Shown here: one piece after another, positions 12,091 to 27,000 of the stretch | How the letters are laid out: every line of letters starts with the position of its first letter | Numbering within the stretch: the stretch's first letter is position 1 | Source: Tachypleus tridentatus | Taxonomy: Eukaryota > Arthropoda > Merostomata > Xiphosura > Limulidae | DNA: 64,000 bases | Assembly: GCF_004210375.1 (NCBI RefSeq) | Contig: NC_134832.1 | Coordinates: forward strand, 155,741,592-155,805,591 | Reading direction: 5' to 3' | Position numbers and translations under genes: made by a program | Notes under the pieces: model-generated | Seen by the model: the letters and a program-made list of their open reading frames with translations, nothing else | Databases searched by the model: none | Told to the model about the DNA's origin: nothing

Positions 12091-15000
12091 CTTTACTATA
12101 ACGTTTCACCACTGTACACTTTTGTAAATCGAGCATTTTTCATAGTATATTTTACTCATCTTGTTTTACTATAACGTTTCACCACTGTACACTTTTGTAA
12201 ATCGAGCATTTTTCATAGTATATTTTACTCATCTTGTTTTACTATAACGTTTCACCACTGTACACTTTTGTAAATCGAGCATTTTTCATAGTATATTTTA
12301 CTCATCTTGTTTTACTATAACGTTTCACCACTGTACACTTTTGTAAATCGAGCATTTTTCATAGTATATTTTACTCATCTTGTTTTACTATAACGTTTCA
12401 CCACTGTACACTTTTGTAAATCGAGCATTTTTCATAGTATATTTTACTCATCTTGTTTTACTATAACGTTTCACCACTGTACACTTTTGTAAATCGAGCA
12501 TTTTTCATAGTATATTTTACTCATCTTGTTTTACTATAACGTTTCACCACTGTACACTTTTGTAAATCGAGCATTTTTCATAGTATATTTTACTCATCTT
12601 GTTTTACTATAACGTTTCACCACTGTACACTTTTGTAAATCGAGCATTTTTCATAGTATATTTTACTCATCTTGTTTTACTATAACGTTTCACCACTGTA
12701 CACTTTTGTAAATCGAGCATTTTTCATAGTATATTTTACTCATCTTGTTTTACTATAACGTTTCACCACTGTACACTTTTGTAAATCGAGCATTTTTCAT
12801 AGTATATTTTACTCATCTTGTTTTACTATAACGTTTCACCACTGTACACTTTTGTAAATCGAGCATTTTTCATAGTATATTTTACTCATCTTGTTTTACT
12901 ATAACGTTTCACCACTGTACACTTTTGTAAATCGAGCATTTTTCATAGTATATTTTACTCATCTTGTTTTACTATAACGTTTCACCACTGTACACTTTTG
13001 TAAATCGAGCATTTTTCATAGTATATTTTACTCATCTTGTTTTACTATAACGTTTCACCACTGTACACTTTTGTAAATCGAGCATTTTTCATAGTATATT
13101 TTACTCATCTTGTTTTACTATAACGTTTCACCACTGTACACTTTTGTAAATCGAGCATTTTTCATAGTATATTTTACTCATCTTGTTTTACTATAACGTT
13201 TCACCACTGTACACTTTTGTAAATCGAGCATTTTTCATAGTATATTTTACTCATCTTGTTTTACTATAACGTTTCACCACTGTACACTTTTGTAAATCGA
13301 GCATTTTTCATAGTATATTTTACTCATCTTGTTTTACTATAACGTTTCACCACTGTACACTTTTGTAAATCGAGCATTTTTCATAGTATATTTTACTCAT
13401 CTTGTTTTACTATAACGTTTCACCACTGTACACTTTTGTAAATCGAGCATTTTTCATAGTATATTTTACTCATCTTGTTTTACTATAACGTTTCACCACT
13501 GTACACTTTTGTAAATCGAGCATTTTTCATAGTATATTTTACTCATCTTGTTTTACTATAACGTTTCACCACTGTACACTTTTGTAAATCGAGCATTTTT
13601 CATAGTATATTTTACTCATCTTGTTTTACTATAACGTTTCACCACTGTACACTTTTGTAAATCGAGCATTTTTCATAGTATATTTTACTCATCTTGTTTT
13701 ACTATAACGTTTCACCACTGTACACTTTTGTAAATCGAGCATTTTTCATAGTATATTTTACTCATCTTGTTTTACTATAACGTTTCACCACTGTACACTT
13801 TTGTAAATCGAGCATTTTTCATAGTATATTTTACTCATCTTGTTTTACTATAACGTTTCACCACTGTACACTTTTGTAAATCGAGCATTTTTCATAGTAT
13901 ATTTTACTCATCTTGTTTTACTATAACGTTTCACCACTGTACACTTTTGTAAATCGAGCATTTTTCATAGTATATTTTACTCATCTTGTTTTACTATAAC
14001 GTTTCACCACTGTACACTTTTGTAAATCGAGCATTTTTCATAGTATATTTTACTCATCTTGTTTTACTATAACGTTTCACCACTGTACACTTTTGTAAAT
14101 CGAGCATTTTTCATAGTATATTTTACTCATCTTGTTTTACTATAACGTTTCACCACTGTACACTTTTGTAAATCGAGCATTTTTCATAGTATATTTTACT
14201 CATCTTGTTTTACTATAACGTTTCACCACTGTACACTTTTGTAAATCGAGCATTTTTCATAGTATATTTTACTCATCTTGTTTTACTATAACGTTTCACC
14301 ACTGTACACTTTTGTAAATCGAGCATTTTTCATAGTATATTTTACTCATCTTGTTTTACTATAACGTTTCACCACTGTACACTTTTGTAAATCGAGCATT
14401 TTTCATAGTATATTTTACTCATCTTGTTTTACTATAACGTTTCACCACTGTACACTTTTGTAAATCGAGCATTTTTCATAGTATATTTTACTCATCTTGT
14501 TTTACTATAACGTTTCACCACTGTACACTTTTGTAAATCGAGCATTTTTCATAGTATATTTTACTCATCTTGTTTTACTATAACGTTTCACCACTGTACA
14601 CTTTTGTAAATCGAGCATTTTTCATAGTATATTTTACTCATCTTGTTTTACTATAACGTTTCACCACTGTACACTTTTGTAAATCGAGCATTTTTCATAG
14701 TATATTTTACTCATCTTGTTTTACTATAACGTTTCACCACTGTACACTTTTGTAAATCGAGCATTTTTCATAGTATATTTTACTCATCTTGTTTTACTAT
14801 AACGTTTCACCACTGTACACTTTGTAAATCGAGCATTTTTCATAGTATATTTTACTCATCTTGTTTTACTATAACGTTTCACCACTGTACACTTTTGTAA
14901 ATCGAGCATTTTTCATAGTATATTTTACTCATCTTGTTTTACTATAACGTTTCACCACTGTACACTTTGTAAATCGAGCATTTTTCATAGTATATTTTAC

Positions 15001-18000
15001 TCATCTTGTTTTACTATAACGTTTCACCACTGTACACTTTTGTAAATCGAGCATTTTTCATAGTATATTTTACTCATCTTGTTTTACTATAACGTTTCAC
15101 CACTGTACACTTTTGTAAATCGAGCATTTTTCATAGTATATTTTACTCATCTTGTTTTACTATAACGTTTCACCACTGTACACTTTTGTAAATCGAGCAT
15201 TTTTCATAGTATATTTTACTCATCTTGTTTTACTATAACGTTTCACCACTGTACACTTTTGTAAATCGAGCATTTTTCATAGTATATTTTACTCATCTTG
15301 TTTTACTATAACGTTTCACCACTGTACACTTTTGTAAATCGAGCATTTTTCATAGTATATTTTACTCATCTTGTTTTACTATAACGTTTCACCACTGTAC
15401 ACTTTTGTAAATCGAGCATTTTTCATAGTATATTTTACTCATCTTGTTTTACTATAACGTTTCACCACTGTACACTTTTGTAAATCGAGCATTTTTCATA
15501 GTATATTTTACTCATCTTGTTTTACTATAACGTTTCACCACTGTACACTTTTGTAAATCGAGCATTTTTCATAGTATATTTTACTCATCTTGTTTTACTA
15601 TAACGTTTCACCACTGTACACTTTTGTAAATCGAGCATTTTTCATAGTATATTTTACTCATCTTGTTTTACTATAACGTTTCACCACTGTACACTTTTGT
15701 AAATCGAGCATTTTTCATAGTATATTTTACTCATCTTGTTTTACTATAACGTTTCACCACTGTACACTTTTGTAAATCGAGCATTTTTCATAGTATATTT
15801 TACTCATCTTGTTTTACTATAACGTTTCACCACTGTACACTTTTGTAAATCGAGCATTTTTCATAGTATATTTTACTCATCTTGTTTTACTATAACGTTT
15901 CACCACTGTACACTTTGTAAATCGAGCATTTTTCATAGTATATTTTACTCATCTTGTTTTACTATAACGTTTCACCACTGTACACTTTTGTAAATCGAGC
16001 ATTTTTCATAGTATATTTTACTCATCTTGTTTTACTATAACGTTTCACCACTGTACACTTTTGTAAATCGAGCATTTTTCATAGTATATTTTACTCATCT
16101 TGTTTTACTATAACGTTTCACCACTGTACACTTTTGTAAATCGAGCATTTTTCATAGTATATTTTACTCATCTTGTTTTACTATAACGTTTCACCACTGT
16201 ACACTTTTGTAAATCGAGCATTTTTCATAGTATATTTTACTCATCTTGTTTTACTATAACGTTTCACCACTGTACACTTTTGTAAATCGAGCATTTTTCA
16301 TAGTATATTTTACTCATCTTGTTTTACTATAACGTTTCACCACTGTACACTTTTGTAAATCGAGCATTTTTCATAGTATATTTTACTCATCTTGTTTTAC
16401 TATAACGTTTCACCACTGTACACTTTTGTAAATCGAGCATTTTTCATAGTATATTTTACTCATCTTGTTTTACTATAACGTTTCACCACTGTACACTTTT
16501 GTAAATCGAGCATTTTTCATAGTATATTTTACTCATCTTGTTTTACTATAACGTTTCACCACTGTACACTTTTGTAAATCGAGCATTTTTCATAGTATAT
16601 TTTACTCATCTTGTTTTACTATAACGTTTCACCACTGTACACTTTTGTAAATCGAGCATTTTTCATAGTATATTTTACTCATCTTGTTTTACTATAACGT
16701 TTCACCACTGTACACTTTTGTAAATCGAGCATTTTTCATAGTATATTTTACTCATCTTGTTTTACTATAACGTTTCACCACTGTACACTTTTGTAAATCG
16801 AGCATTTTTCATAGTATATTTTACTCATCTTGTTTTACTATAACGTTTCACCACTGTACACTTTTGTAAATCGAGCATTTTTCATAGTATATTTTACTCA
16901 TCTTGTTTTACTATAACGTTTCACCACTGTACACTTTTGTAAATCGAGCATTTTTCATAGTATATTTTACTCATCTTGTTTTACTATAACGTTTCACCAC
17001 TGTACACTTTTGTAAATCGAGCATTTTTCATAGTATATTTTACTCATCTTGTTTTACTATAACGTTTCACCACTGTACACTTTTGTAAATCGAGCATTTT
17101 TCATAGTATATTTTACTCATCTTGTTTTACTATAACGTTTCACCACTGTACACTTTTGTAAATCGAGCATTTTTCATAGTATATTTTACTCATCTTGTTT
17201 TACTATAACGTTTCACCACTGTACACTTTTGTAAATCGAGCATTTTTCATAGTATATTTTACTCATCTTGTTTTACTATAACGTTTCACCACTGTACACT
17301 TTTGTAAATCGAGCATTTTTCATAGTATATTTTACTCATCTTGTTTTACTATAACGTTTCACCACTGTACACTTTTGTAAATCGAGCATTTTTCATAGTA
17401 TATTTTACTCATCTTGTTTTACTATAACGTTTCACCACTGTACACTTTGTAAATCGAGCATTTTTCATAGTATATTTTACTCATCTTGTTTTACTATAAC
17501 GTTTCACCACTGTACACTTTTGTAAATCGAGCATTTTTCATAGTATATTTTACTCATCTTGTTTTACTATAACGTTTCACCACTGTACACTTTTGTAAAT
17601 CGAGCATTTTTCATAGTATATTTTACTCATCTTGTTTTACTATAACGTTTCACCACTGTACACTTTTGTAAATCGAGCATTTTTCATAGTATATTTTACT
17701 CATCTTGTTTTACTATAACGTTTCACCACTGTACACTTTTGTAAATCGAGCATTTTTCATAGTATATTTTACTCATCTTGTTTTACTATAACGTTTCACC
17801 ACTGTACACTTTTGTAAATCGAGCATTTTTCATAGTATATTTTACTCATCTTGTTTTACTATAACGTTTCACCACTGTACACTTTTGTAAATCGAGCATT
17901 TTTCATAGTATATTTTACTCATCTTGTTTTACTATAACGTTTCACCACTGTACACTTTTGTAAATCGAGCATTTTTCATAGTATATTTTACTCATCTTGT

Positions 18001-21000
18001 TTTACTATAACGTTTCACCACTGTACACTTTTGTAAATCGAGCATTTTTCATAGTATATTTTACTCATCTTGTTTTACTATAACGTTTCACCACTGTACA
18101 CTTTTGTAAATCGAGCATTTTTCATAGTATATTTTACTCATCTTGTTTTACTATAACGTTTCACCACTGTACACTTTTGTAAATCGAGCATTTTTCATAG
18201 TATATTTTACTCATCTTGTTTTACTATAACGTTTCACCACTGTACACTTTTGTAAATCGAGCATTTTTCATAGTATATTTTACTCATCTTGTTTTACTAT
18301 AACGTTTCACCACTGTACACTTTTGTAAATCGAGCATTTTTCATAGTATATTTTACTCATCTTGTTTTACTATAACGTTTCACCACTGTACACTTTTGTA
18401 AATCGAGCATTTTTCATAGTATATTTTACTCATCTTGTTTTACTATAACGTTTCACCACTGTACACTTTTGTAAATCGAGCATTTTTCATAGTATATTTT
18501 ACTCATCTTGTTTTACTATAACGTTTCACCACTGTACACTTTTGTAAATCGAGCATTTTTCATAGTATATTTTACTCATCTTGTTTTACTATAACGTTTC
18601 ACCACTGTACACTTTTGTAAATCGAGCATTTTTCATAGTATATTTTACTCATCTTGTTTTACTATAACGTTTCACCACTGTACACTTTTGTAAATCGAGC
18701 ATTTTTCATAGTATATTTTACTCATCTTGTTTTACTATAACGTTTCACCACTGTACACTTTTGTAAATCGAGCATTTTTCATAGTATATTTTACTCATCT
18801 TGTTTTACTATAACGTTTCACCACTGTACACTTTTGTAAATCGAGCATTTTTCATAGTATATTTTACTCATCTTGTTTTACTATAACGTTTCACCACTGT
18901 ACACTTTTGTAAATCGAGCATTTTTCATAGTATATTTTACTCATCTTGTTTTACTATAACGTTTCACCACTGTACACTTTTGTAAATCGAGCATTTTTCA
19001 TAGTATATTTTACTCATCTTGTTTTACTATAACGTTTCACCACTGTACACTTTTGTAAATCGAGCATTTTCATAGTATATTTTACTCATCTTGTTTTACT
19101 ATAACGTTTCACCACTGTACACTTTTGTAAATCGAGCATTTTTCATAGTATATTTTACTCATCTTGTTTTACTATAACGTTTCACCACTGTACACTTTTG
19201 TAAATCGAGCATTTTTCATAGTATATTTTACTCATCTTGTTTTACTATAACGTTTCACCACTGTACACTTTTGTAAATCGAGCATTTTTCATAGTATATT
19301 TTACTCATCTTGTTTTACTATAACGTTTCACCACTGTACACTTTTGTAAATCGAGCATTTTTCATAGTATATTTTACTCATCTTGTTTTACTATAACGTT
19401 TCACCACTGTACACTTTTGTAAATCGAGCATTTTTCATAGTATATTTTACTCATCTTGTTTTACTATAACGTTTCACCACTGTACACTTTTGTAAATCGA
19501 GCATTTTTCATAGTATATTTTACTCATCTTGTTTTACTATAACGTTTCACCACTGTACACTTTTGTAAATCGAGCATTTTTCATAGTATATTTTACTCAT
19601 CTTGTTTTACTATAACGTTTCACCACTGTACACTTTTGTAAATCGAGCATTTTTCATAGTATATTTTACTCATCTTGTTTTACTATAACGTTTCACCACT
19701 GTACACTTTTGTAAATCGAGCATTTTTCATAGTATATTTTACTCATCTTGTTTTACTATAACGTTTCACCACTGTACACTTTTGTAAATCGAGCATTTTT
19801 CATAGTATATTTTACTCATCTTGTTTTACTATAACGTTTCACCACTGTACACTTTTGTAAATCGAGCATTTTTCATAGTATATTTTACTCATCTTGTTTT
19901 ACTATAACGTTTCACCACTGTACACTTTTGTAAATCGAGCATTTTTCATAGTATATTTTACTCATCTTGTTTTACTATAACGTTTCACCACTGTACACTT
20001 TTGTAAATCGAGCATTTTTCATAGTATATTTTACTCATCTTGTTTTACTATAACGTTTCACCACTGTACACTTTTGTAAATCGAGCATTTTTCATAGTAT
20101 ATTTTACTCATCTTGTTTTACTATAACGTTTCACCACTGTACACTTTTGTAAATCGAGCATTTTTCATAGTATATTTTACTCATCTTGTTTTACTATAAC
20201 GTTTCACCACTGTACACTTTTGTAAATCGAGCATTTTTCATAGTATATTTTACTCATCTTGTTTTACTATAACGTTTCACCACTGTACACTTTTGTAAAT
20301 CGAGCATTTTTCATAGTATATTTTACTCATCTTGTTTTACTATAACGTTTCACCACTGTACACTTTTGTAAATCGAGCATTTTTCATAGTATATTTTACT
20401 CATCTTGTTTTACTATAACGTTTCACCACTGTACACTTTTGTAAATCGAGCATTTTTCATAGTATATTTTACTCATCTTGTTTTACTATAACGTTTCACC
20501 ACTGTACACTTTTGTAAATCGAGCATTTTTCATAGTATATTTTACTCATCTTGTTTTACTATAACGTTTCACCACTGTACACTTTTGTAAATCGAGCATT
20601 TTTCATAGTATATTTTACTCATCTTGTTTTACTATAACGTTTCACCACTGTACACTTTTGTAAATCGAGCATTTTTCATAGTATATTTTACTCATCTTGT
20701 TTTACTATAACGTTTCACCACTGTACACTTTTGTAAATCGAGCATTTTTCATAGTATATTTTACTCATCTTGTTTTACTATAACGTTTCACCACTGTACA
20801 CTTTTGTAAATCGAGCATTTTTCATAGTATATTTTACTCATCTTGTTTTACTATAACGTTTCACCACTGTACACTTTTGTAAATCGAGCATTTTTCATAG
20901 TATATTTTACTCATCTTGTTTTACTATAACGTTTCACCACTGTACACTTTTGTAAATCGAGCATTTTTCATAGTATATTTTACTCATCTTGTTTTACTAT

Positions 21001-24000
21001 AACGTTTCACCACTGTACACTTTTGTAAATCGAGCATTTTTCATAGTATATTTTACTCATCTTGTTTTACTATAACGTTTCACCACTGTACACTTTTGTA
21101 AATCGAGCATTTTTCATAGTATATTTTACTCATCTTGTTTTACTATAACGTTTCACCACTGTACACTTTTGTAAATCGAGCATTTTTCATAGTATATTTT
21201 ACTCATCTTGTTTTACTATAACGTTTCACCACTGTACACTTTTGTAAATCGAGCATTTTTCATAGTATATTTTACTCATCTTGTTTTACTATAACGTTTC
21301 ACCACTGTACACTTTTGTAAATCGAGCATTTTTCATAGTATATTTTACTCATCTTGTTTTACTATAACGTTTCACCACTGTACACTTTTGTAAATCGAGC
21401 ATTTTTCATAGTATATTTTACTCATCTTGTTTTACTATAACGTTTCACCACTGTACACTTTTGTAAATCGAGCATTTTTCATAGTATATTTTACTCATCT
21501 TGTTTTACTATAACGTTTCACCACTGTACACTTTTGTAAATCGAGCATTTTTCATAGTATATTTTACTCATCTTGTTTTACTATAACGTTTCACCACTGT
21601 ACACTTTTGTAAATCGAGCATTTTTCATAGTATATTTTACTCATCTTGTTTTACTATAACGTTTCACCACTGTACACTTTTGTAAATCGAGCATTTTTCA
21701 TAGTATATTTTACTCATCTTGTTTTACTATAACGTTTCACCACTGTACACTTTTGTAAATCGAGCATTTTTCATAGTATATTTTACTCATCTTGTTTTAC
21801 TATAACGTTTCACCACTGTACACTTTTGTAAATCGAGCATTTTTCATAGTATATTTTACTCATCTTGTTTTACTATAACGTTTCACCACTGTACACTTTT
21901 GTAAATCGAGCATTTTTCATAGTATATTTTACTCATCTTGTTTTACTATAACGTTTCACCACTGTACACTTTTGTAAATCGAGCATTTTTCATAGTATAT
22001 TTTACTCATCTTGTTTTACTATAACGTTTCACCACTGTACACTTTTGTAAATCGAGCATTTTTCATAGTATATTTTACTCATCTTGTTTTACTATAACGT
22101 TTCACCACTGTACACTTTTGTAAATCGAGCATTTTTCATAGTATATTTTACTCATCTTGTTTTACTATAACGTTTCACCACTGTACACTTTTGTAAATCG
22201 AGCATTTTTCATAGTATATTTTACTCATCTTGTTTTACTATAACGTTTCACCACTGTACACTTTTGTAAATCGAGCATTTTTCATAGTATATTTTACTCA
22301 TCTTGTTTTACTATAACGTTTCACCACTGTACACTTTTGTAAATCGAGCATTTTTCATAGTATATTTTACTCATCTTGTTTTACTATAACGTTTCACCAC
22401 TGTACACTTTTGTAAATCGAGCATTTTTCATAGTATATTTTACTCATCTTGTTTTACTATAACGTTTCACCACTGTACACTTTTGTAAATCGAGCATTTT
22501 TCATAGTATATTTTACTCATCTTGTTTTACTATAACGTTTCACCACTGTACACTTTTGTAAATCGAGCATTTTTCATAGTATATTTTACTCATCTTGTTT
22601 TACTATAACGTTTCACCACTGTACACTTTTGTAAATCGAGCATTTTTCATAGTATATTTTACTCATCTTGTTTTACTATAACGTTTCACCACTGTACACT
22701 TTTGTAAATCGAGCATTTTTCATAGTATATTTTACTCATCTTGTTTTACTATAACGTTTCACCACTGTACACTTTTGTAAATCGAGCATTTTTCATAGTA
22801 TATTTTACTCATCTTGTTTTACTATAACGTTTCACCACTGTACACTTTTGTAAATCGAGCATTTTTCATAGTATATTTTACTCATCTTGTTTTACTATAA
22901 CGTTTCACCACTGTACACTTTTGTAAATCGAGCATTTTTCATAGTATATTTTACTCATCTTGTTTTACTATAACGTTTCACCACTGTACACTTTTGTAAA
23001 TCGAGCATTTTTCATAGTATATTTTACTCATCTTGTTTTACTATAACGTTTCACCACTGTACACTTTTGTAAATCGAGCATTTTTCATAGTATATTTTAC
23101 TCATCTTGTTTTACTATAACGTTTCACCACTGTACACTTTTGTAAATCGAGCATTTTTCATAGTATATTTTACTCATCTTGTTTTACTATAACGTTTCAC
23201 CACTGTACACTTTTGTAAATCGAGCATTTTTCATAGTATATTTTACTCATCTTGTTTTACTATAACGTTTCACCACTGTACACTTTTGTAAATCGAGCAT
23301 TTTTCATAGTATATTTTACTCATCTTGTTTTACTATAACGTTTCACCACTGTACACTTTTGTAAATCGAGCATTTTTCATAGTATATTTTACTCATCTTG
23401 TTTTACTATAACGTTTCACCACTGTACACTTTTGTAAATCGAGCATTTTTCATAGTATATTTTACTCATCTTGTTTTACTATAACGTTTCACCACTGTAC
23501 ACTTTTGTAAATCGAGCATTTTTCATAGTATATTTTACTCATCTTGTTTTACTATAACGTTTCACCACTGTACACTTTTGTAAATCGAGCATTTTTCATA
23601 GTATATTTTACTCATCTTGTTTTACTATAACGTTTCACCACTGTACACTTTTGTAAATCGAGCATTTTTCATAGTATATTTTACTCATCTTGTTTTACTA
23701 TAACGTTTCACCACTGTACACTTTTGTAAATCGAGCATTTTTCATAGTATATTTTACTCATCTTGTTTTACTATAACGTTTCACCACTGTACACTTTTGT
23801 AAATCGAGCATTTTTCATAGTATATTTTACTCATCTTGTTTTACTATAACGTTTCACCACTGTACACTTTTGTAAATCGAGCATTTTTCATAGTATATTT
23901 TACTCATCTTGTTTTACTATAACGTTTCACCACTGTACACTTTTGTAAATCGAGCATTTTTCATAGTATATTTTACTCATCTTGTTTTACTATAACGTTT

Positions 24001-27000
24001 CACCACTGTACACTTTTGTAAATCGAGCATTTTTCATAGTATATTTTACTCATCTTGTTTTACTATAACGTTTCACCACTGTACACTTTTGTAAATCGAG
24101 CATTTTTCATAGTATATTTTACTCATCTTGTTTTACTATAACGTTTCACCACTGTACACTTTTGTAAATCGAGCATTTTTCATAGTATATTTTACTCATC
24201 TTGTTTTACTATAACGTTTCACCACTGTACACTTTTGTAAATCGAGCATTTTTCATAGTATATTTTACTCATCTTGTTTTACTATAACGTTTCACCACTG
24301 TACACTTTTGTAAATCGAGCATTTTTCATAGTATATTTTACTCATCTTGTTTTACTATAACGTTTCACCACTGTACACTTTTGTAAATCGAGCATTTTTC
24401 ATAGTATATTTTACTCATCTTGTTTTACTATAACGTTTCACCACTGTACACTTTTGTAAATCGAGCATTTTTCATAGTATATTTTACTCATCTTGTTTTA
24501 CTATAACGTTTCACCACTGTACACTTTTGTAAATCGAGCATTTTTCATAGTATATTTTACTCATCTTGTTTTACTATAACGTTTCACCACTGTACACTTT
24601 TGTAAATCGAGCATTTTTCATAGTATATTTTACTCATCTTGTTTTACTATAACGTTTCACCACTGTACACTTTTGTAAATCGAGCATTTTTCATAGTATA
24701 TTTTACTCATCTTGTTTTACTATAACGTTTCACCACTGTACACTTTTGTAAATCGAGCATTTTTCATAGTATATTTTACTCATCTTGTTTTACTATAACG
24801 TTTCACCACTGTACACTTTTGTAAATCGAGCATTTTTCATAGTATATTTTACTCATCTTGTTTTACTATAACGTTTCACCACTGTACACTTTTGTAAATC
24901 GAGCATTTTTCATAGTATATTTTACTCATCTTGTTTTACTATAACGTTTCACCACTGTACACTTTTGTAAATCGAGCATTTTTCATAGTATATTTTACTC
25001 ATCTTGTTTTACTATAACGTTTCACCACTGTACACTTTTGTAAATCGAGCATTTTTCATAGTATATTTTACTCATCTTGTTTTACTATAACGTTTCACCA
25101 CTGTACACTTTTGTAAATCGAGCATTTTTCATAGTATATTTTACTCATCTTGTTTTACTATAACGTTTCACCACTGTACACTTTTGTAAATCGAGCATTT
25201 TTCATAGTATATTTTACTCATCTTGTTTTACTATAACGTTTCACCACTGTACACTTTTGTAAATCGAGCATTTTTCATAGTATATTTTACTCATCTTGTT
25301 TTACTATAACGTTTCACCACTGTACACTTTTGTAAATCGAGCATTTTTCATAGTATATTTTACTCATCTTGTTTTACTATAACGTTTCACCACTGTACAC
25401 TTTTGTAAATCGAGCATTTTTCATAGTATATTTTACTCATCTTGTTTTACTATAACGTTTCACCACTGTACACTTTTGTAAATCGAGCATTTTTCATAGT
25501 ATATTTTACTCATCTTGTTTTACTATAACGTTTCACCACTGTACACTTTTGTAAATCGAGCATTTTTCATAGTATATTTTACTCATCTTGTTTTACTATA
25601 ACGTTTCACCACTGTACACTTTTGTAAATCGAGCATTTTTCATAGTATATTTTACTCATCTTGTTTTACTATAACGTTTCACCACTGTACACTTTTGTAA
25701 ATCGAGCATTTTTCATAGTATATTTTACTCATCTTGTTTTACTATAACGTTTCACCACTGTACACTTTTGTAAATCGAGCATTTTTCATAGTATATTTTA
25801 CTCATCTTGTTTTACTATAACGTTTCACCACTGTACACTTTTGTAAATCGAGCATTTTTCATAGTATATTTTACTCATCTTGTTTTACTATAACGTTTCA
25901 CCACTGTACACTTTTGTAAATCGAGCATTTTTCATAGTATATTTTACTCATCTTGTTTTACTATAACGTTTCACCACTGTACACTTTTGTAAATCGAGCA
26001 TTTTTCATAGTATATTTTACTCATCTTGTTTTACTATAACGTTTCACCACTGTACACTTTTGTAAATCGAGCATTTTTCATAGTATATTTTACTCATCTT
26101 GTTTTACTATAACGTTTCACCACTGTACACTTTTGTAAATCGAGCATTTTTCATAGTATATTTTACTCATCTTGTTTTACTATAACGTTTCACCACTGTA
26201 CACTTTTGTAAATCGAGCATTTTTCATAGTATATTTTACTCATCTTGTTTTACTATAACGTTTCACCACTGTACACTTTTGTAAATCGAGCATTTTTCAT
26301 AGTATATTTTACTCATCTTGTTTTACTATAACGTTTCACCACTGTACACTTTTGTAAATCGAGCATTTTTCATAGTATATTTTACTCATCTTGTTTTACT
26401 ATAACGTTTCACCACTGTACACTTTTGTAAATCGAGCATTTTTCATAGTATATTTTACTCATCTTGTTTTACTATAACGTTTCACCACTGTACACTTTTG
26501 TAAATCGAGCATTTTTCATAGTATATTTTACTCATCTTGTTTTACTATAACGTTTCACCACTGTACACTTTTGTAAATCGAGCATTTTTCATAGTATATT
26601 TTACTCATCTTGTTTTACTATAACGTTTCACCACTGTACACTTTTGTAAATCGAGCATTTTTCATAGTATATTTTACTCATCTTGTTTTACTATAACGTT
26701 TCACCACTGTACACTTTTGTAAATCGAGCATTTTTCATAGTATATTTTACTCATCTTGTTTTACTATTTTACTATAACGTTTCACCACTGTACACTTTTG
26801 TAAATCGAGCATTTTTCATAGTATATTTTACTCATCTTGTTTTACTATAACGTTTCACCACTGTACACTTTTGTAAATCGAGCATTTTTCATAGTATATT
26901 TTACTCATCTTGTTTTACTATAACGTTTCACCACTGTACACTTTTGTAAATCGAGCATTTTTCATAGTATATTTTACTCATCTTGTTTTACTATAACGTT